Shown: one piece after another, positions 23,871 to 32,411 of the stretch
Layout of the letters: the number at the start of each line of letters is the position of its first letter
Numbering within the stretch: position 1 is the stretch's first letter
Source: an uncultured Clostridia bacterium
GTDB taxonomy: Bacteria > Bacillota > Clostridia > Oscillospirales > Ruminococcaceae
DNA: 47,666 bases
Assembly (NCBI GenBank): GCA_947586185.1
Contig: CANPXN010000018.1
Coordinates: 1 to 47,666, forward strand
Direction: 5' to 3'
Made by a program: the position numbers and the translations under genes
The notes under the pieces: generated by a model
What the model was told of the DNA's origin: nothing
The model's input: only the letters and a program-made list of their open reading frames with translations
Databases searched by the model: none

Positions 23871-25131
23871 AAACAAGCATGCTTCCTTCGATTTGAAAGG
23901 AGTCCGCTCCGTCGTATTTTTCAATTATATCTTTTGCCGACCTTCTTATAGCTTCCATAAAGCTGCTTTCAGGAGGAATTGTACTTTTAAGTACAACATA
24001 CAGAAAATCATCGTTGTTATCCCTGATCGTAAGGTCGATGCGTGGGTGGAAATTGTTTTGTGTTGTGCATTTGACAATTGTATTGTCAAGAATCTCGGAC
24101 AGAAGAATACTGAGGTCGATTTCGGGCAGCTTTCTTATGTTGCCTGAAATTTGGCAGTTTATAATTATGCCGGATTCTATGCACTTTGCGATTTTTGCAT
24201 TGATCAAGGCATCAATTGTATCGCTGCCGGTTTTTACATATTTTATGGCTGAGGTCATATATTTGTCCGCAGATTCTGACAGATATATTTCGGCTTCTTC
24301 ATATTTTCCATGACGGAGAAGCTTAGATCCATGGTCAAGAATGCTTTTATAGCTGTTTTGTACTTCCAGTATTTCCTTATGCTGTTCATTCATGTCGGTA
24401 ACCTTTTTTGCAAGCTCAGACAGTCTAAGCTCTCTAAGCTTATATTTGCTGTTTTGGCTATAGTTTTTGTTTATCTTTGAAATGAACAGATAGGTCACTA
24501 TATTTATTGCAATGATCCCTGAGAGAGTTATAAAAGCGCTGATTTCGCTGTAAGAGCTTTTAACTAAAATTCTAAGAACGGTATTGCCTGTAATAATAGT
24601 GATAATGAAAACCAGAAGAATCAGTATCCACTCATACTTTGAAAGGGGATAATTCATTTTATTTTTTAAGCTTAGGATTATTCTTGTTATAAGGAAAAAT
24701 GCAAATTTAGTTATAAACAGGATCATTATACGGTTAACGCTGTTGGATTCCGGCAGCTCATGAATACTGATATTCAGCGTCCAGCTGAAAAGAGCAAGGA
24801 CAGCGCTGTTTACAATCGTAATGATCAGCATGTTTATACAGCTTGTGAATATTTTTACAAAAACATTGCCCTTTAGCAGAACAAGGCTTAAAATAATGCT
24901 TACGCTCCAGGATATAAATTCTGATATGTAAAAAGAGTCGAAAATAAGATCGGTAAGGAGCGAGCAGGCACAAAGCACTGAAAGCATAGAAAAGGATTTA
25001 ATAAACAAATGCCTTTTGTCTTTAAATCCTAAAAACCGTATAATGAAATCAGTAATTATAAAGCATTCCGTTACTGATGCGGCTACCTCAGAAATCCGGG
25101 TTATAATGCTTAACATATAATCATGCTCCAA
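23845..25131 (-). CDS. AgrC-like membrane sensor with degenerate GHKL domain
   Basis: 428 aa. Residues 1-220 form about six membrane helices like those of AgrC/ComD peptide sensors. A coiled linker follows (225-255), then a helical dimerisation region and a GHKL-type ATPase region. The H-box, usually RHDYKNxL, reads VQNSYKSIL (257-265): asparagine replaces the phosphoacceptor histidine. The N-box EILDNTIVK (346-354) is kept, but the glycine-rich G-box that should precede IEKYDG is missing. It is therefore probably a pseudokinase or a scaffold. No response regulator is adjacent. Start at 25131; an extended -10 (TGATATAAT) lies about 55 bp upstream. Confidence 0.75.
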   Translation of the reverse strand: MEHDYMLSIITRISEVAASVTECFIITDFIIRFLGFKDKRHLFIKSFSMLSVLCACSLLTDLIFDSFYISEFISWSVSIILSLVLLKGNVFVKIFTSCINMLIITIVNSAVLALFSWTLNISIHELPESNSVNRIMILFITKFAFFLITRIILSLKNKMNYPLSKYEWILILLVFIITIITGNTVLRILVKSSYSEISAFITLSGIIAINIVTYLFISKINKNYSQNSKYKLRELRLSELAKKVTDMNEQHKEILEVQNSYKSILDHGSKLLRHGKYEEAEIYLSESADKYMTSAIKYVKTGSDTIDALINAKIAKCIESGIIINCQISGNIRKLPEIDLSILLSEILDNTIVKCTTQNNFHPRIDLTIRDNNDDFLYVVLKSTIPPESSFMEAIRRSAKDIIEKYDGADSFQIEGSMLVFSIWLKAF

Positions 25132-25300
25132 AAAATTATTTTTGTATGGTTAAGGCGTAAATTTATCACAACTTTTATTATATCAGATGTGTTAAAAAAG
25201 TGATAGGATAAAGTGTGGATAAATTGTAAACTCATCGTGAATAAAGCTTTTTTTATTTGCTTAATGGAAAAAATTGTTAGAATTTGTTAAGGAGATAGTT

Positions 25301-26428
25301 ATGACAGAAAAAGAAATTGCAGAGATCAGAAGAAGGTTTAATATTGATAAAACAAATATCAGGTGTATAAGAGGCTGCTATGTAAATGAGGAGAAAGAGG
25401 TGATCTCTCAGCTTAGTCAGACTTTCGGGACAATACCGAGGGATGAAGCTGAAGAGCTGCTTAGTATAATTAAAAAAACTCTTTCCGGAACGATCGGCAG
25501 AAATCTTATAGATATTGAATACTCAAACAGGCAGGTTATAGAAGGTGAGGAACATAAGCTCCTTATGAAGCTTAGGGATTCCATGCTGGAGGACGAAGAA
25601 GCGGTTACAGAGCTTTATCAGAAAATTATCCGCTCCTTTGATATTGAGGGGAAGTATCTTATATTGCTTACCTGTGAGGCATATGATGTTCCATCATACA
25701 CGAAGGACGATATAAAGCTTGAGGATTCCTCAAATGTGTTTACATATATCGTTTGCAGTATTTGCCCTGTGAAGCCTACAAAGCCGGCTCTCAGCTATTA
25801 TGCAAGTGAAAATCAGTTCAGGAATATTTCAACGGATTGGGTTATTGCAGCTCCTGAGCTTGGTTTTATGTTTCCGGCATTCGATGACCGTCAGGCTAAT
25901 ATTTACAATGCGCTTTATTATATTAAAAATGCTTCAGTCAGCTATACTGATTTTGTGGATGAGATATTTAAATGCGAAGTACCTATGCCGGCGGAAACTC
26001 AGAAGGAGGTTTTTAATTCCATAATCGAGGAGTCTGTGTCCGATGATTGCAGCTTCGACGTTGTTCAGACTGTTCATGAGCAGATATCAGCTATGATCGA
26101 AGAGCATAAGGAGAGAAAGGAGCAGGAGCCGCTGGTGATCTCCAAAAACACTGTTAAGGATGTATTGCAGTACTGTGGAGTTTCCGAGCAGCATATCGAA
26201 GCCTTTGAAGAAAAATACAATGATGAATTTGGCGAGTTCACAGAGCTTAGTCCGAAAAATATTGTTGATATAAAAAAGTTTGAGGTGTGTACACCTGATA
26301 TAACTATAAAGGTAAATCCAGAAAGAAAGGATCTTGTTAAAACTCAGATCATCGATGGCGTAAAGTATATTATTATACGTGCTGAGGATAATGTTGAGGT
26401 GAACGGAATTAATATAAATATTACATGA
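25301..26428 (+). CDS. DUF4317 family protein
   Basis: 375 aa. The N terminus MTEKEIAEIRRRFNIDKTNI and the following RCIRGCYVNEEKEVIS are characteristic of the DUF4317 family, known from Clostridia and without an assigned function. No membrane segment or signal peptide is visible; the composition is acidic and soluble. The C terminus ends in a short beta-rich module (ITIKVNPERKDLV). ATG 25301 is chosen for the AAGGAG 7 bp upstream; the frame is open back to 25274. The gene stands alone, divergent from the sensor gene, and is closed by a terminator. Confidence 0.85.
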   Translation: MTEKEIAEIRRRFNIDKTNIRCIRGCYVNEEKEVISQLSQTFGTIPRDEAEELLSIIKKTLSGTIGRNLIDIEYSNRQVIEGEEHKLLMKLRDSMLEDEEAVTELYQKIIRSFDIEGKYLILLTCEAYDVPSYTKDDIKLEDSSNVFTYIVCSICPVKPTKPALSYYASENQFRNISTDWVIAAPELGFMFPAFDDRQANIYNALYYIKNASVSYTDFVDEIFKCEVPMPAETQKEVFNSIIEESVSDDCSFDVVQTVHEQISAMIEEHKERKEQEPLVISKNTVKDVLQYCGVSEQHIEAFEEKYNDEFGEFTELSPKNIVDIKKFEVCTPDITIKVNPERKDLVKTQIIDGVKYIIIRAEDNVEVNGININIT

Positions 26429-26451
26429 GGGCGTCAAATGACGCTCTTTTT
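26427..26451 (+). terminator. Intrinsic terminator after the DUF4317 gene
   Basis: GCGTC-AAAT-GACGC hairpin (26431-26444 region) extended by flanking G and A against T and C, followed by five T residues. It overlaps the stop codon. A further small palindrome GCGTTTA-tag-TAAACGC lies at about 26457-26473. The remaining 100 bp before the sigma gene hold no clear consensus promoter; TATGAT at 26543-26548 is a weak candidate -10. Confidence 0.65.
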
Positions 26452-26581
26452 GTTTAGCGTTTATAGTAAACGCAGTGAGCGAATGTGCGAGGCATTTAAA
26501 ATATTTTTTCATTTTATGGGACAAAATACGGTCAAATTGTTATATGATATATGACAGCTGTCGATAAGAGGTGAGTATCAG

Positions 26582-27124
26582 ATGATAAAAGAAAAAAGAA
26601 TAATAAAAAGAATTGCAGCAGGAGATGAAAAAGCCCTTGAATTGCTGATTGATATTTATTCCTCCTATGTTGGTTCGGTAATTTATGCGGTGATCGGAAG
26701 AAGCATGACTCGTGAGGATATTGAAGAAACCGCTGCGGATGTTTTTGCTGAAGTATGGCTCCACCCTGAAAAGCTCCGGGAGGGAAAGGTGAAGCAGTTT
26801 TTAGGAGCGGTTGCGAGAAATACTGCAAGGAACAAGCTTCGTAAGCGCGATACAGCCATATCAATCGACGAAAACGACTTTTTATTGTTTGACGATAGCT
26901 TTGAGAGTGAAGTTGACAGACATGAAAAATCTGAGATCATTAACGATGCATTAAAAACATTAAGCGATGCCGAAAGGGATATTTTTATCCGATTCTATTA
27001 TTACAATCAAAACTCAAAGATGATATCTGAAAGTTTATGCATACCCGTTTCAACTGTTACGACTCGTCTTTCAAGAGGCAGAAAAAAGATGAAGGATTTT
27101 ATGGCACAGAAAGGATGGATATGA
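26582..27124 (+). CDS. ECF-type RNA polymerase sigma factor
   Basis: 180 aa with sigma region 2 (DIEETAADVFAEVWLHPEKL, about 45-65; FLGAVARNTARNKLRKR, about 74-90) and region 4 (ALKTLSDAERDIFIRFYYY; SESLCIPVSTVTTRLSRGRKKMKDF), separated by a short acidic linker. Region 3 is absent, so it is an ECF sigma that directs polymerase to a small regulon. ATG 26582 follows GAGGTGAG. The next gene starts 1 bp after its stop, the usual arrangement of a sigma factor and its membrane regulator. Confidence 0.92.
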   Translation: MIKEKRIIKRIAAGDEKALELLIDIYSSYVGSVIYAVIGRSMTREDIEETAADVFAEVWLHPEKLREGKVKQFLGAVARNTARNKLRKRDTAISIDENDFLLFDDSFESEVDRHEKSEIINDALKTLSDAERDIFIRFYYYNQNSKMISESLCIPVSTVTTRLSRGRKKMKDFMAQKGWI

Positions 27125-27125
27125 T

Positions 27126-28175
27126 ATGAAAAAAAGCTTTTTTGAACTTATGGACAATTATGAACCGGAAGACGCTCCTGAGGAGTATAGTATTTCCGCT
27201 GAAAATGTAAAGGAGATTGTTATGAGAAAGATAGATAATCATGAAGGTAAAGCAAAAATAAGAATCAGAAGAAAGGCTATTGCTGTTATGGCTGCTGCGG
27301 CAACTGTTACTGCTGTCGGTGTTGGCGCTGCCGCTTATACCTTAGGCAGAAGCAGCAATACAGCGCATAAATTCTTTGAAACCTATAACGCTGTTTCAAA
27401 AGCGGATAACGGCGATTTATACGCAAGCTCAAGGGTTCTTGACGTGGAGGATATAAAGAATATTGACGCAAACATACATGAGGAAAACACTGTTATTGAG
27501 TCAAACGGCTCAACAATCGAGCTTACCGGAAGTATGTACGACGATCAGAGCGCATTACTGTTCTTCACTCTTACCGCTCCTGAGGGAACTGTGCTTGACA
27601 TTGACACTGATTATGAATTTGCTGATTCTATGTTTGATTTTGAAGGCTCCGGATACGGCGCAATAGGAGGAGAAACCAAGTTTTCAGATGATGTTCCGGG
27701 GGACAATGTAATTAATTTCACATATGAGCTGCAATATAACGGTGACGGCAGTAGGTATGCCGCTAAAAGTATTAAGGGCATGCACTTCCAAAACCTTGCA
27801 GTATGGGACAAAATGGCATGGTACGGCGATGAACCAAAGGACGTTGTTGTTGAGGGCGAATGGTATGTACCTTTGAATCTTACTGAGAAAGTACAGGAGA
27901 TAGAGCTTCTGGATGCGCCTTTGGAAGTAAGCTATCAGACGGATACCGAAACGAGAACGGCTGTGATAGATTCCCTTATAATTTCAACTCTTGGAATCAA
28001 AACCACGGAAACAATTGATGCTAATTACAGGTATTACTATGAGAATACACTCAAGGTCGTTATGAAGGACGGAAGTGAAGCTGAGATAAATGATTCAAGA
28101 TTCGGTACTCCGGTTGATCTTACACAGGTTGATTATGTTGAGGTATGCGGACAGAAATTTGAGCTTGGTAACTGA
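27126..28175 (+). CDS. DUF4179 membrane protein, putative anti-sigma factor
   Basis: 349 aa. A cytoplasmic N-terminal segment of about 55 residues (ENVKEIVMRKIDNHEGKAK then basic RIRRK) precedes one membrane helix (about 59-80, AVMAAAATVTAVGVGAAAYT), and the remaining 265 residues are predicted outside the cell, matching the DUF4179 architecture. Such proteins are usually encoded right after an ECF sigma factor and are thought to hold it at the membrane until a signal arrives. The ATG lies 1 bp after the sigma stop. The anti-sigma role is inferred from this pairing; the sensed signal is unknown. Confidence 0.8.
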   Translation: MKKSFFELMDNYEPEDAPEEYSISAENVKEIVMRKIDNHEGKAKIRIRRKAIAVMAAAATVTAVGVGAAAYTLGRSSNTAHKFFETYNAVSKADNGDLYASSRVLDVEDIKNIDANIHEENTVIESNGSTIELTGSMYDDQSALLFFTLTAPEGTVLDIDTDYEFADSMFDFEGSGYGAIGGETKFSDDVPGDNVINFTYELQYNGDGSRYAAKSIKGMHFQNLAVWDKMAWYGDEPKDVVVEGEWYVPLNLTEKVQEIELLDAPLEVSYQTDTETRTAVIDSLIISTLGIKTTETIDANYRYYYENTLKVVMKDGSEAEINDSRFGTPVDLTQVDYVEVCGQKFELGN

Positions 28176-28216
28176 TACTTGAAATACGGGGGAATAGTTC
28201 CATAAATATTTTAAAT

Positions 28217-28249
28217 GCCGCTTTTGACGCTTTTGTCAAAGGCGGCTTT
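28217..28249 (+). terminator. Intrinsic terminator after the sigma/DUF4179 pair
   Basis: GCCGCTTTTGAC (28217-28228) pairs with GTCAAAGGCGGC (28235-28246) with one G-U wobble, loop GCTTTT, then TTTG. The T-tract is short, so termination may be partial. Confidence 0.65.
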
Positions 28250-28262
28250 GCATTTGTTGTCA

Positions 28263-28291
28263 TTGACTTTAGATGTTTTATTTGGTATAAT
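28263..28291 (+). promoter_or_regulatory. Sigma-A promoter for the lipoprotein gene
   Basis: TTGACT (28263-28268), 17-bp spacer, TATAAT (28286-28291). It lies 128 bp before the lipoprotein start and just before a remnant that resembles a helix-turn-helix end. Confidence 0.65.
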
Positions 28292-28298
28292 TATAAAA

Positions 28299-28397
28299 AT
28301 AGTCTGCAAACGTTTCTTAGATAGTGGAATGACGCCGGAGCAGGTCGCAGGACGAATGGATGTGCCTATGAAATTTGTAAATGCTTGTATGCGATAA
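28299..28397 (+). pseudogene. Possible remnant or tiny peptide with HTH-like C terminus
   Basis: A 32-codon open stretch ends with RFLDSGMTPEQVAGRMDVPM and a short tail before TAA. The pattern resembles the C-terminal helix-turn-helix often found at the end of small transposase-like or Rpn-type proteins (GxSxEEVAxxxxVxxxxV). ATG 28329 would give only 22 aa, and I see no Shine-Dalgarno. Upstream the frame runs into the promoter and the terminator hairpin, so no intact gene is present. A decayed gene end is the best guess. Confidence 0.25.
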
Positions 28398-28418
28398 CTT
28401 TTAATTTGTGAGGTGCGT

Positions 28419-29096
28419 ATGAAAAAAACAGCAGTTATCCTTTTTATTATAATGGGTTGTATTTGCTTATCATCATGCTCAGAACAAATTGAATTATTGG
28501 GTAATGAAAATTCTGAATCAATCAGTTACAACGGCATTTCATATGACAGAGAATATTTTTATTGTGCTGATGATGATAGAAAGTTAATAGGGCATATCGA
28601 AAATGGCGCAAATGTTTATTCAATTGGAACAGCCGATCCGCCGCAGTTTATTTTGGTTGTAGGGAGTGATAACAGCGGCTGTTTTATTGCAGACGGCAGT
28701 TTTGTTCCAACAACCGGAACAATTACAAAGGTATTGATAGATCCGGGGATTCGTAGCAGCAATTCCAGATACCTATCAAAAGATAACGAGTTATCTGTTC
28801 TTGCCGAAATCACAGAAGTAACCGGAGAGCCACAGGAATTTTTAATAGATAATTACTATACGGATGGAAATGCTTTTTACTATGTTTATAATAATAGTGA
28901 TGTGTCATGTGAAGAGAATTATGGCGGTTATATAGCATATACGAATGGAAAATGGATATATTCTGCGCCGGGAGAAACCATAGAGTGGAAAGAAAATAAT
29001 ACAGTTCTTGTTACGGGAATTGTTATAGAAAATGATGAATTAATAAAGAAGATTCGTAAAACAGATATTGTAAAGTATATCTCTCAAATTAAATAA
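28419..29096 (+). CDS. Putative lipoprotein of unknown function
   Basis: 225 aa. The N terminus is a typical lipoprotein signal: MKKTAVILFIIMG, hydrophobic core, then the lipobox LSSC with the lipidated cysteine near residue 20. The mature part is rich in S, N, E and Y with no motif I recognise. ATG 28419 is chosen: GTGAGG lies 5-9 bp upstream, whereas the GTG at 28413 falls inside the ribosome binding site. AT-rich codon use differs from the neighbouring conserved genes and suggests a recently acquired or fast-evolving gene. The next gene starts with the same 21-bp ribosome-binding/start sequence. Confidence 0.7.
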   Translation: MKKTAVILFIIMGCICLSSCSEQIELLGNENSESISYNGISYDREYFYCADDDRKLIGHIENGANVYSIGTADPPQFILVVGSDNSGCFIADGSFVPTTGTITKVLIDPGIRSSNSRYLSKDNELSVLAEITEVTGEPQEFLIDNYYTDGNAFYYVYNNSDVSCEENYGGYIAYTNGKWIYSAPGETIEWKENNTVLVTGIVIENDELIKKIRKTDIVKYISQIK

Positions 29097-29139
29097 AACA
29101 ACTTCCGGTGATGATAGATGAGAATTTAGTGAGGTGCGT

Positions 29140-29406
29140 ATGAAAAAAATTTATGGTTGGGATAAGTACTCTTTATTTTGCAAAGTATTGTTTTTTCTCC
29201 AGATAGCTTTGGCTGCTGCTGTTATCGTTCTTGCGGTATTGCAGATTTTCAGGGTATGCAATACCTTCAATGCCGTCTGTTTGCTAATCGTTGCATTCTG
29301 GCTCATAGCTGCCTTTTTGGATTATAAAAAAGGCGTTTCTTTCAAAAAGGATTTAATAGTGGCTGCTGCATTTTTATGCGGCTGGCTTATTGGAAACTTA
29401 TTATGA
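29140..29406 (+). CDS. Small membrane protein of unknown function
   Basis: 88 aa with about three hydrophobic helices (residues about 12-38, 44-60 and 68-88). The soluble parts are short and basic (DYKKGVSFKKD). I recognise no family. ATG 29140 is preceded by GTGAGGTGCGT, identical to the segment before the lipoprotein gene 720 bp upstream. It lies 43 bp after that gene and is probably cotranscribed with it; a strong terminator follows its stop. Confidence 0.6.
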   Translation: MKKIYGWDKYSLFCKVLFFLQIALAAAVIVLAVLQIFRVCNTFNAVCLLIVAFWLIAAFLDYKKGVSFKKDLIVAAAFLCGWLIGNLL

Positions 29407-29409
29407 GAA

Positions 29410-29451
29410 ATCCCCACAAAGGAAAATCTTCTTTGTGGGGATAGCTTTTTT
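29410..29451. terminator. Bidirectional terminator between the small membrane protein and copA
   Basis: ATCCCCACAAAG (29410-29421) pairs perfectly with CTTTGTGGGGAT (29431-29442), 9-nt loop, then AGC and six T residues on the plus strand. On the minus strand it follows the copA stop (29450-29452) directly, but its A-side tract is weaker. Confidence 0.85.
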
Positions 29452-29659
29452 ATTCTATGGAGGTTACTGTGTAGTCCTTATCCTCCACCGCTTTTTTCAA
29501 GGTTTCGTCCGGAGTATCTGCGCTGAGCTTGACAACTGCCGTTCCTTTTTCATGGCTTACCTCAGCGCTTTCAACTGACGTTATAGCTTCAAGAGCTTTT
29601 TTTACCACTGCCTCGCAGTGTCCGCACATCATGCCTTCGATTTTAATTGTCTTTTCCAT
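29450..29659 (-). CDS. CopZ-like copper chaperone encoded in frame inside copA (possible internal start)
   Basis: The last 69 codons of copA form a stand-alone HMA domain that begins with ATG GAA AAG at 29659 and contains MxCxxC (MMCGHC). AAAGGAG (minus strand, plus coordinates 29669-29675) lies 9 bp before this ATG, a stronger ribosome binding site than many real starts here. Its size equals that of CopZ, which hands copper to CopA. Internal initiation would therefore release the chaperone in addition to the fused protein. This is inferred from the sequence only. Confidence 0.45.
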   Translation of the reverse strand: MEKTIKIEGMMCGHCEAVVKKALEAITSVESAEVSHEKGTAVVKLSADTPDETLKKAVEDKDYTVTSIE

Positions 29660-31954
29660 GGTAATTTTCTCCTTTGATGTTTTTGTTTTTATTTTCCTAT
29701 CCCTGTGGGGATCGTGAACCTTGATCAGATTGAGCCTTAAAGCGTTTGTTACAACACAGAAGCTGGAAAGGCTCATCGCCGCAGCGCCAAACATTGGATT
29801 TAGCTTTAGTCCGAAAATAGGTATCCATATTCCTGCCGCAAGTGGTATTCCTATAACATTGTAAATAAACGCCCAGAATAGGTTTTCATGAATGTTTTTA
29901 AGCGCTGCACGGCTGAGCCTTATTGCTGCCGGAACATCTGTAAGCTTGCTTTTCATTAAAACTATATCCGCTGCGTCAATGGCTATATCTGTACCTGCTC
30001 CTATGGCGATTCCGGCGTCAGCCTGTGTAAGCGCCGGAGCGTCGTTTATTCCATCGCCTACCATAGCTGTCTTGCCCTTAGCTTTAAGCTTTCTTATAAC
30101 GCTTTCCTTGCCGTCAGGGAGGACTTCTGCTATTACTTCGTCAACGCCTGCCTGCCTGCCGATAGCCTGTGCCGTACGCTTGTTATCGCCTGTTAGCATT
30201 ACTACACGGATGCCCATGTTCTGAAGCTCTTTTATTGCCTGAGGACTCTCTTCCTTGATCACATCGGCAACGGCAATAATTCCGGCAAGCTTTCCGTTAA
30301 AACTGAAAAACAGCGGCGTCTTTCCCATTGAGGCAAGCTCCTGTGCGGATGCTTTTATGCTTTCAGGTATGGCGGCTTTGCTTTCAATAAAGCTTAGATT
30401 TCCTCCGCATAGCTCTTTTCCATTTAAAACTCCGCTCAGACCATTTCCGGGGAGCGCTTGAAAGTCTGTTACATCTGATGTGTTAATTTTCAGTTCTTCT
30501 GCTCTTTTCAGAACAGCCTTTGCAAGGGGATGCTCACTTTTGTTTTCAAGGGAGCATGCATATTCAAGAAGCTGACTTTCACTTATGCCTTCAGCCGGCA
30601 GCATATCCGTTACTTCCGGCATGCCTCTTGTAATAGTTCCCGTTTTGTCCAGGGCAACAATACTTACTTTTCCGGTTTCCTCAAGAGCTGTTGCGTTTTT
30701 GAAAAGTATGCCGTTTTTTGCACCCACTCCGCTTCCTACCATGATAGCTACAGGTGTTGCAAGTCCTAAAGCACATGGACAGCTTATTACAAGTACGGAT
30801 ATTCCTCTTGCAAGAGCAAATCCAAAGCTGCGTCCTGCTAAAAGCCATACTGCGGCGGCAAGAACAGCTATGCCGATCACTACCGGAACAAATATACCGG
30901 AGACCTTGTCGGCTATTTTTGCGATAGGGGCTTTTGTTGCTGCGGCATCGCTGACCATTTTGATGATCTTTGAAAGGGCTGTCTCATCGCCTACCTTTAC
31001 CGCCTCGCACTTTATAAATCCGGATTGGTTTATGGTAGCTGCTGATACGGAATCTCCTGCCACCTTATCAACAGGGATGCTTTCACCTGTAAGGGCAGAT
31101 TCGTTTACTGCGCTCTGTCCTTCGATAACAGTTCCGTCAACAGGAATGCTTTCTCCCGGACGTACAACGAATATGTCTCCCTTTTTGACTTGGGATACGG
31201 GTACTGTTGATTCTTTGCCGTCTTTTATTATTATGGCATTCTGAGGAGCAAGCTTCATAAGTCCTTTAAGAGCATTTGTGGTTTTACCTTTTGAGTGAGC
31301 CTCAAGAGTTTTTCCTACGGTTATAAGGGTCAGTATCATTGCAGCAGATTCAAAGTAAAACTCATGCATGTACTTCATGACGTCATCAGCGTTTCCGCTT
31401 ACCTGGGCATCAGTCATTGCAAAGAGGGCGTAGACGCTGTAAACAAATGAAGCTCCTGCGCCAAGGGCAACAAGGGTATCCATATTCGGCGAGCGCCTTA
31501 AAAGGCTTTTGAAGCCGCTTACAAAAAAGCGCTGGTTAATTACCATGATCATAATTGTCAGCAGAAGCTGGACAAGACCCATAGCAATATGATTATGGTC
31601 AAAATATGACGGCAAAGGCCAGTTCCACATCATATGTCCCATTGAAAAATACATAAGCACTAAAAGAAATATAACAGATGCAATAAGTCGTTTTTTTAGT
31701 GCAGGGGTTTCCCTGTCCTCCAGTTCGTCGGAGCTGTTTTCTTCCGGCTTTTCTGCGCCTTTCAGTGAAGCTCCGTAGCCTGCTTTTTCTACTGCTTTTA
31801 TAATGTCACCGGGAGCTGCCGTACCGTCTACAGCCATTGAATTTGTCAAAAGACTTACAGAGCATGAGTCAACGCCGGGAATTTTGGAAACTGCTTTTTC
31901 AACTCTTGCGCTGCATGCGGCGCAGCTCATGCCTGTAACTTTGTACTGTTCCAT
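29450..31954 (-). CDS. copA: Copper-exporting P1B-type ATPase CopA with fused C-terminal CopZ-like domain
   Basis: 834 aa. Residues 1-65 are a heavy-metal-associated (HMA) domain with GMSCAACS. The ATPase core follows, with paired membrane helices, TGES ([11 protein letters not shown]), the metal-site CPC in VISCPCALG, the phosphorylation motif DKTGTITRG and the hinge [10 protein letters not shown]. After the last helices and a short basic linker, residues 766-834 are a second complete HMA domain ([16 protein letters not shown]), like a free CopZ chaperone. Usual CopA ends before this point. Start 31954 has AAAGGAGG upstream. csoR lies 61 bp upstream on the same strand, so expression is copper-controlled. 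Confidence 0.95.
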   Translation of the reverse strand: MEQYKVTGMSCAACSARVEKAVSKIPGVDSCSVSLLTNSMAVDGTAAPGDIIKAVEKAGYGASLKGAEKPEENSSDELEDRETPALKKRLIASVIFLLVLMYFSMGHMMWNWPLPSYFDHNHIAMGLVQLLLTIMIMVINQRFFVSGFKSLLRRSPNMDTLVALGAGASFVYSVYALFAMTDAQVSGNADDVMKYMHEFYFESAAMILTLITVGKTLEAHSKGKTTNALKGLMKLAPQNAIIIKDGKESTVPVSQVKKGDIFVVRPGESIPVDGTVIEGQSAVNESALTGESIPVDKVAGDSVSAATINQSGFIKCEAVKVGDETALSKIIKMVSDAAATKAPIAKIADKVSGIFVPVVIGIAVLAAAVWLLAGRSFGFALARGISVLVISCPCALGLATPVAIMVGSGVGAKNGILFKNATALEETGKVSIVALDKTGTITRGMPEVTDMLPAEGISESQLLEYACSLENKSEHPLAKAVLKRAEELKINTSDVTDFQALPGNGLSGVLNGKELCGGNLSFIESKAAIPESIKASAQELASMGKTPLFFSFNGKLAGIIAVADVIKEESPQAIKELQNMGIRVVMLTGDNKRTAQAIGRQAGVDEVIAEVLPDGKESVIRKLKAKGKTAMVGDGINDAPALTQADAGIAIGAGTDIAIDAADIVLMKSKLTDVPAAIRLSRAALKNIHENLFWAFIYNVIGIPLAAGIWIPIFGLKLNPMFGAAAMSLSSFCVVTNALRLNLIKVHDPHRDRKIKTKTSKEKITMEKTIKIEGMMCGHCEAVVKKALEAITSVESAEVSHEKGTAVVKLSADTPDETLKKAVEDKDYTVTSIE

Positions 31955-32015
31955 AAAAAACCTCCTTTTAAAAATAGTATAGCTGAGTGTTCTGACTTTA
32001 TTATATCCAAAACCT

Positions 32016-32324
32016 TTATTTCATAAGCTTTTGAAGAGTTTTTACAAGATCGTCAATAACCTCGTCCTTTCCGTCTCTGATATCCTGAGCTACGCAGGTG
32101 CGTATATGGGATGCTATAAGCTCCTTGTTGAAAGCGTTAAGAGCGGCATTTGCTGCTGCGACCTGAATTATTATATCAGTGCAGTATGCGCTGCTTTCAA
32201 CCATTTTTTTGATCCCTCTTATCTGCCCCTCGATCCTGTTGAGCCGGTTTATAAGCTTTTTGTATTCTGTCTCTGTTCGCTCCTTTGTTTTGTGAGAGCA
32301 TACACACTCTTTTTGATCATCCAC
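32016..32324 (-). CDS. csoR: CsoR-family copper-sensing repressor
   Basis: 102 aa all-helical DUF156 repressor. The Cu(I) ligands are C48 (YCTDII), H73 and C77 (SHIRTC), the canonical C-H-C set. The core [16 protein letters not shown] is typical. Residues 1-12 add CVCSH, an extra metal-ligand-like segment not present in all members. In this family Cu(I) binding releases the protein from the csoR-copA promoter. The gene precedes copA on the same strand, and a candidate operator overlaps its promoter. Confidence 0.93.
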   Translation of the reverse strand: MDDQKECVCSHKTKERTETEYKKLINRLNRIEGQIRGIKKMVESSAYCTDIIIQVAAANAALNAFNKELIASHIRTCVAQDIRDGKDEVIDDLVKTLQKLMK

Positions 32325-32344
32325 ATTATCGCCTCCATAAAGCT

Positions 32345-32373
32345 ATTATATACCCCCATACGGTATTTGTCAA
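32345..32373 (-). promoter_or_regulatory. csoR-copA promoter with CsoR operator in the spacer
   Basis: On the minus strand: TTGACA (plus coordinates 32368-32373), 17-bp spacer, TATAAT (32345-32350). The spacer holds ATACCGTATGGGGGTAT (plus 32350-32366), a pseudo-palindrome with the G-tract of CsoR operators. Bound repressor would cover both promoter boxes. Confidence 0.75.
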
Positions 32374-32411
32374 ATCTGTTAGCACGATGCAACAAAGCTA
32401 TACTATACAGA

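Noticed and set aside
28215-28397. 60-codon gene after the DUF4179 gene
   Set aside because: Its first half is the terminator hairpin and promoter spacer; only the last 32 codons look protein-like, so it is listed as a possible remnant.
30585-31244. 219-codon plus-strand frame opposite copA
   Set aside because: Antisense to a gene with all P-type ATPase motifs; biased composition of a shadow frame.
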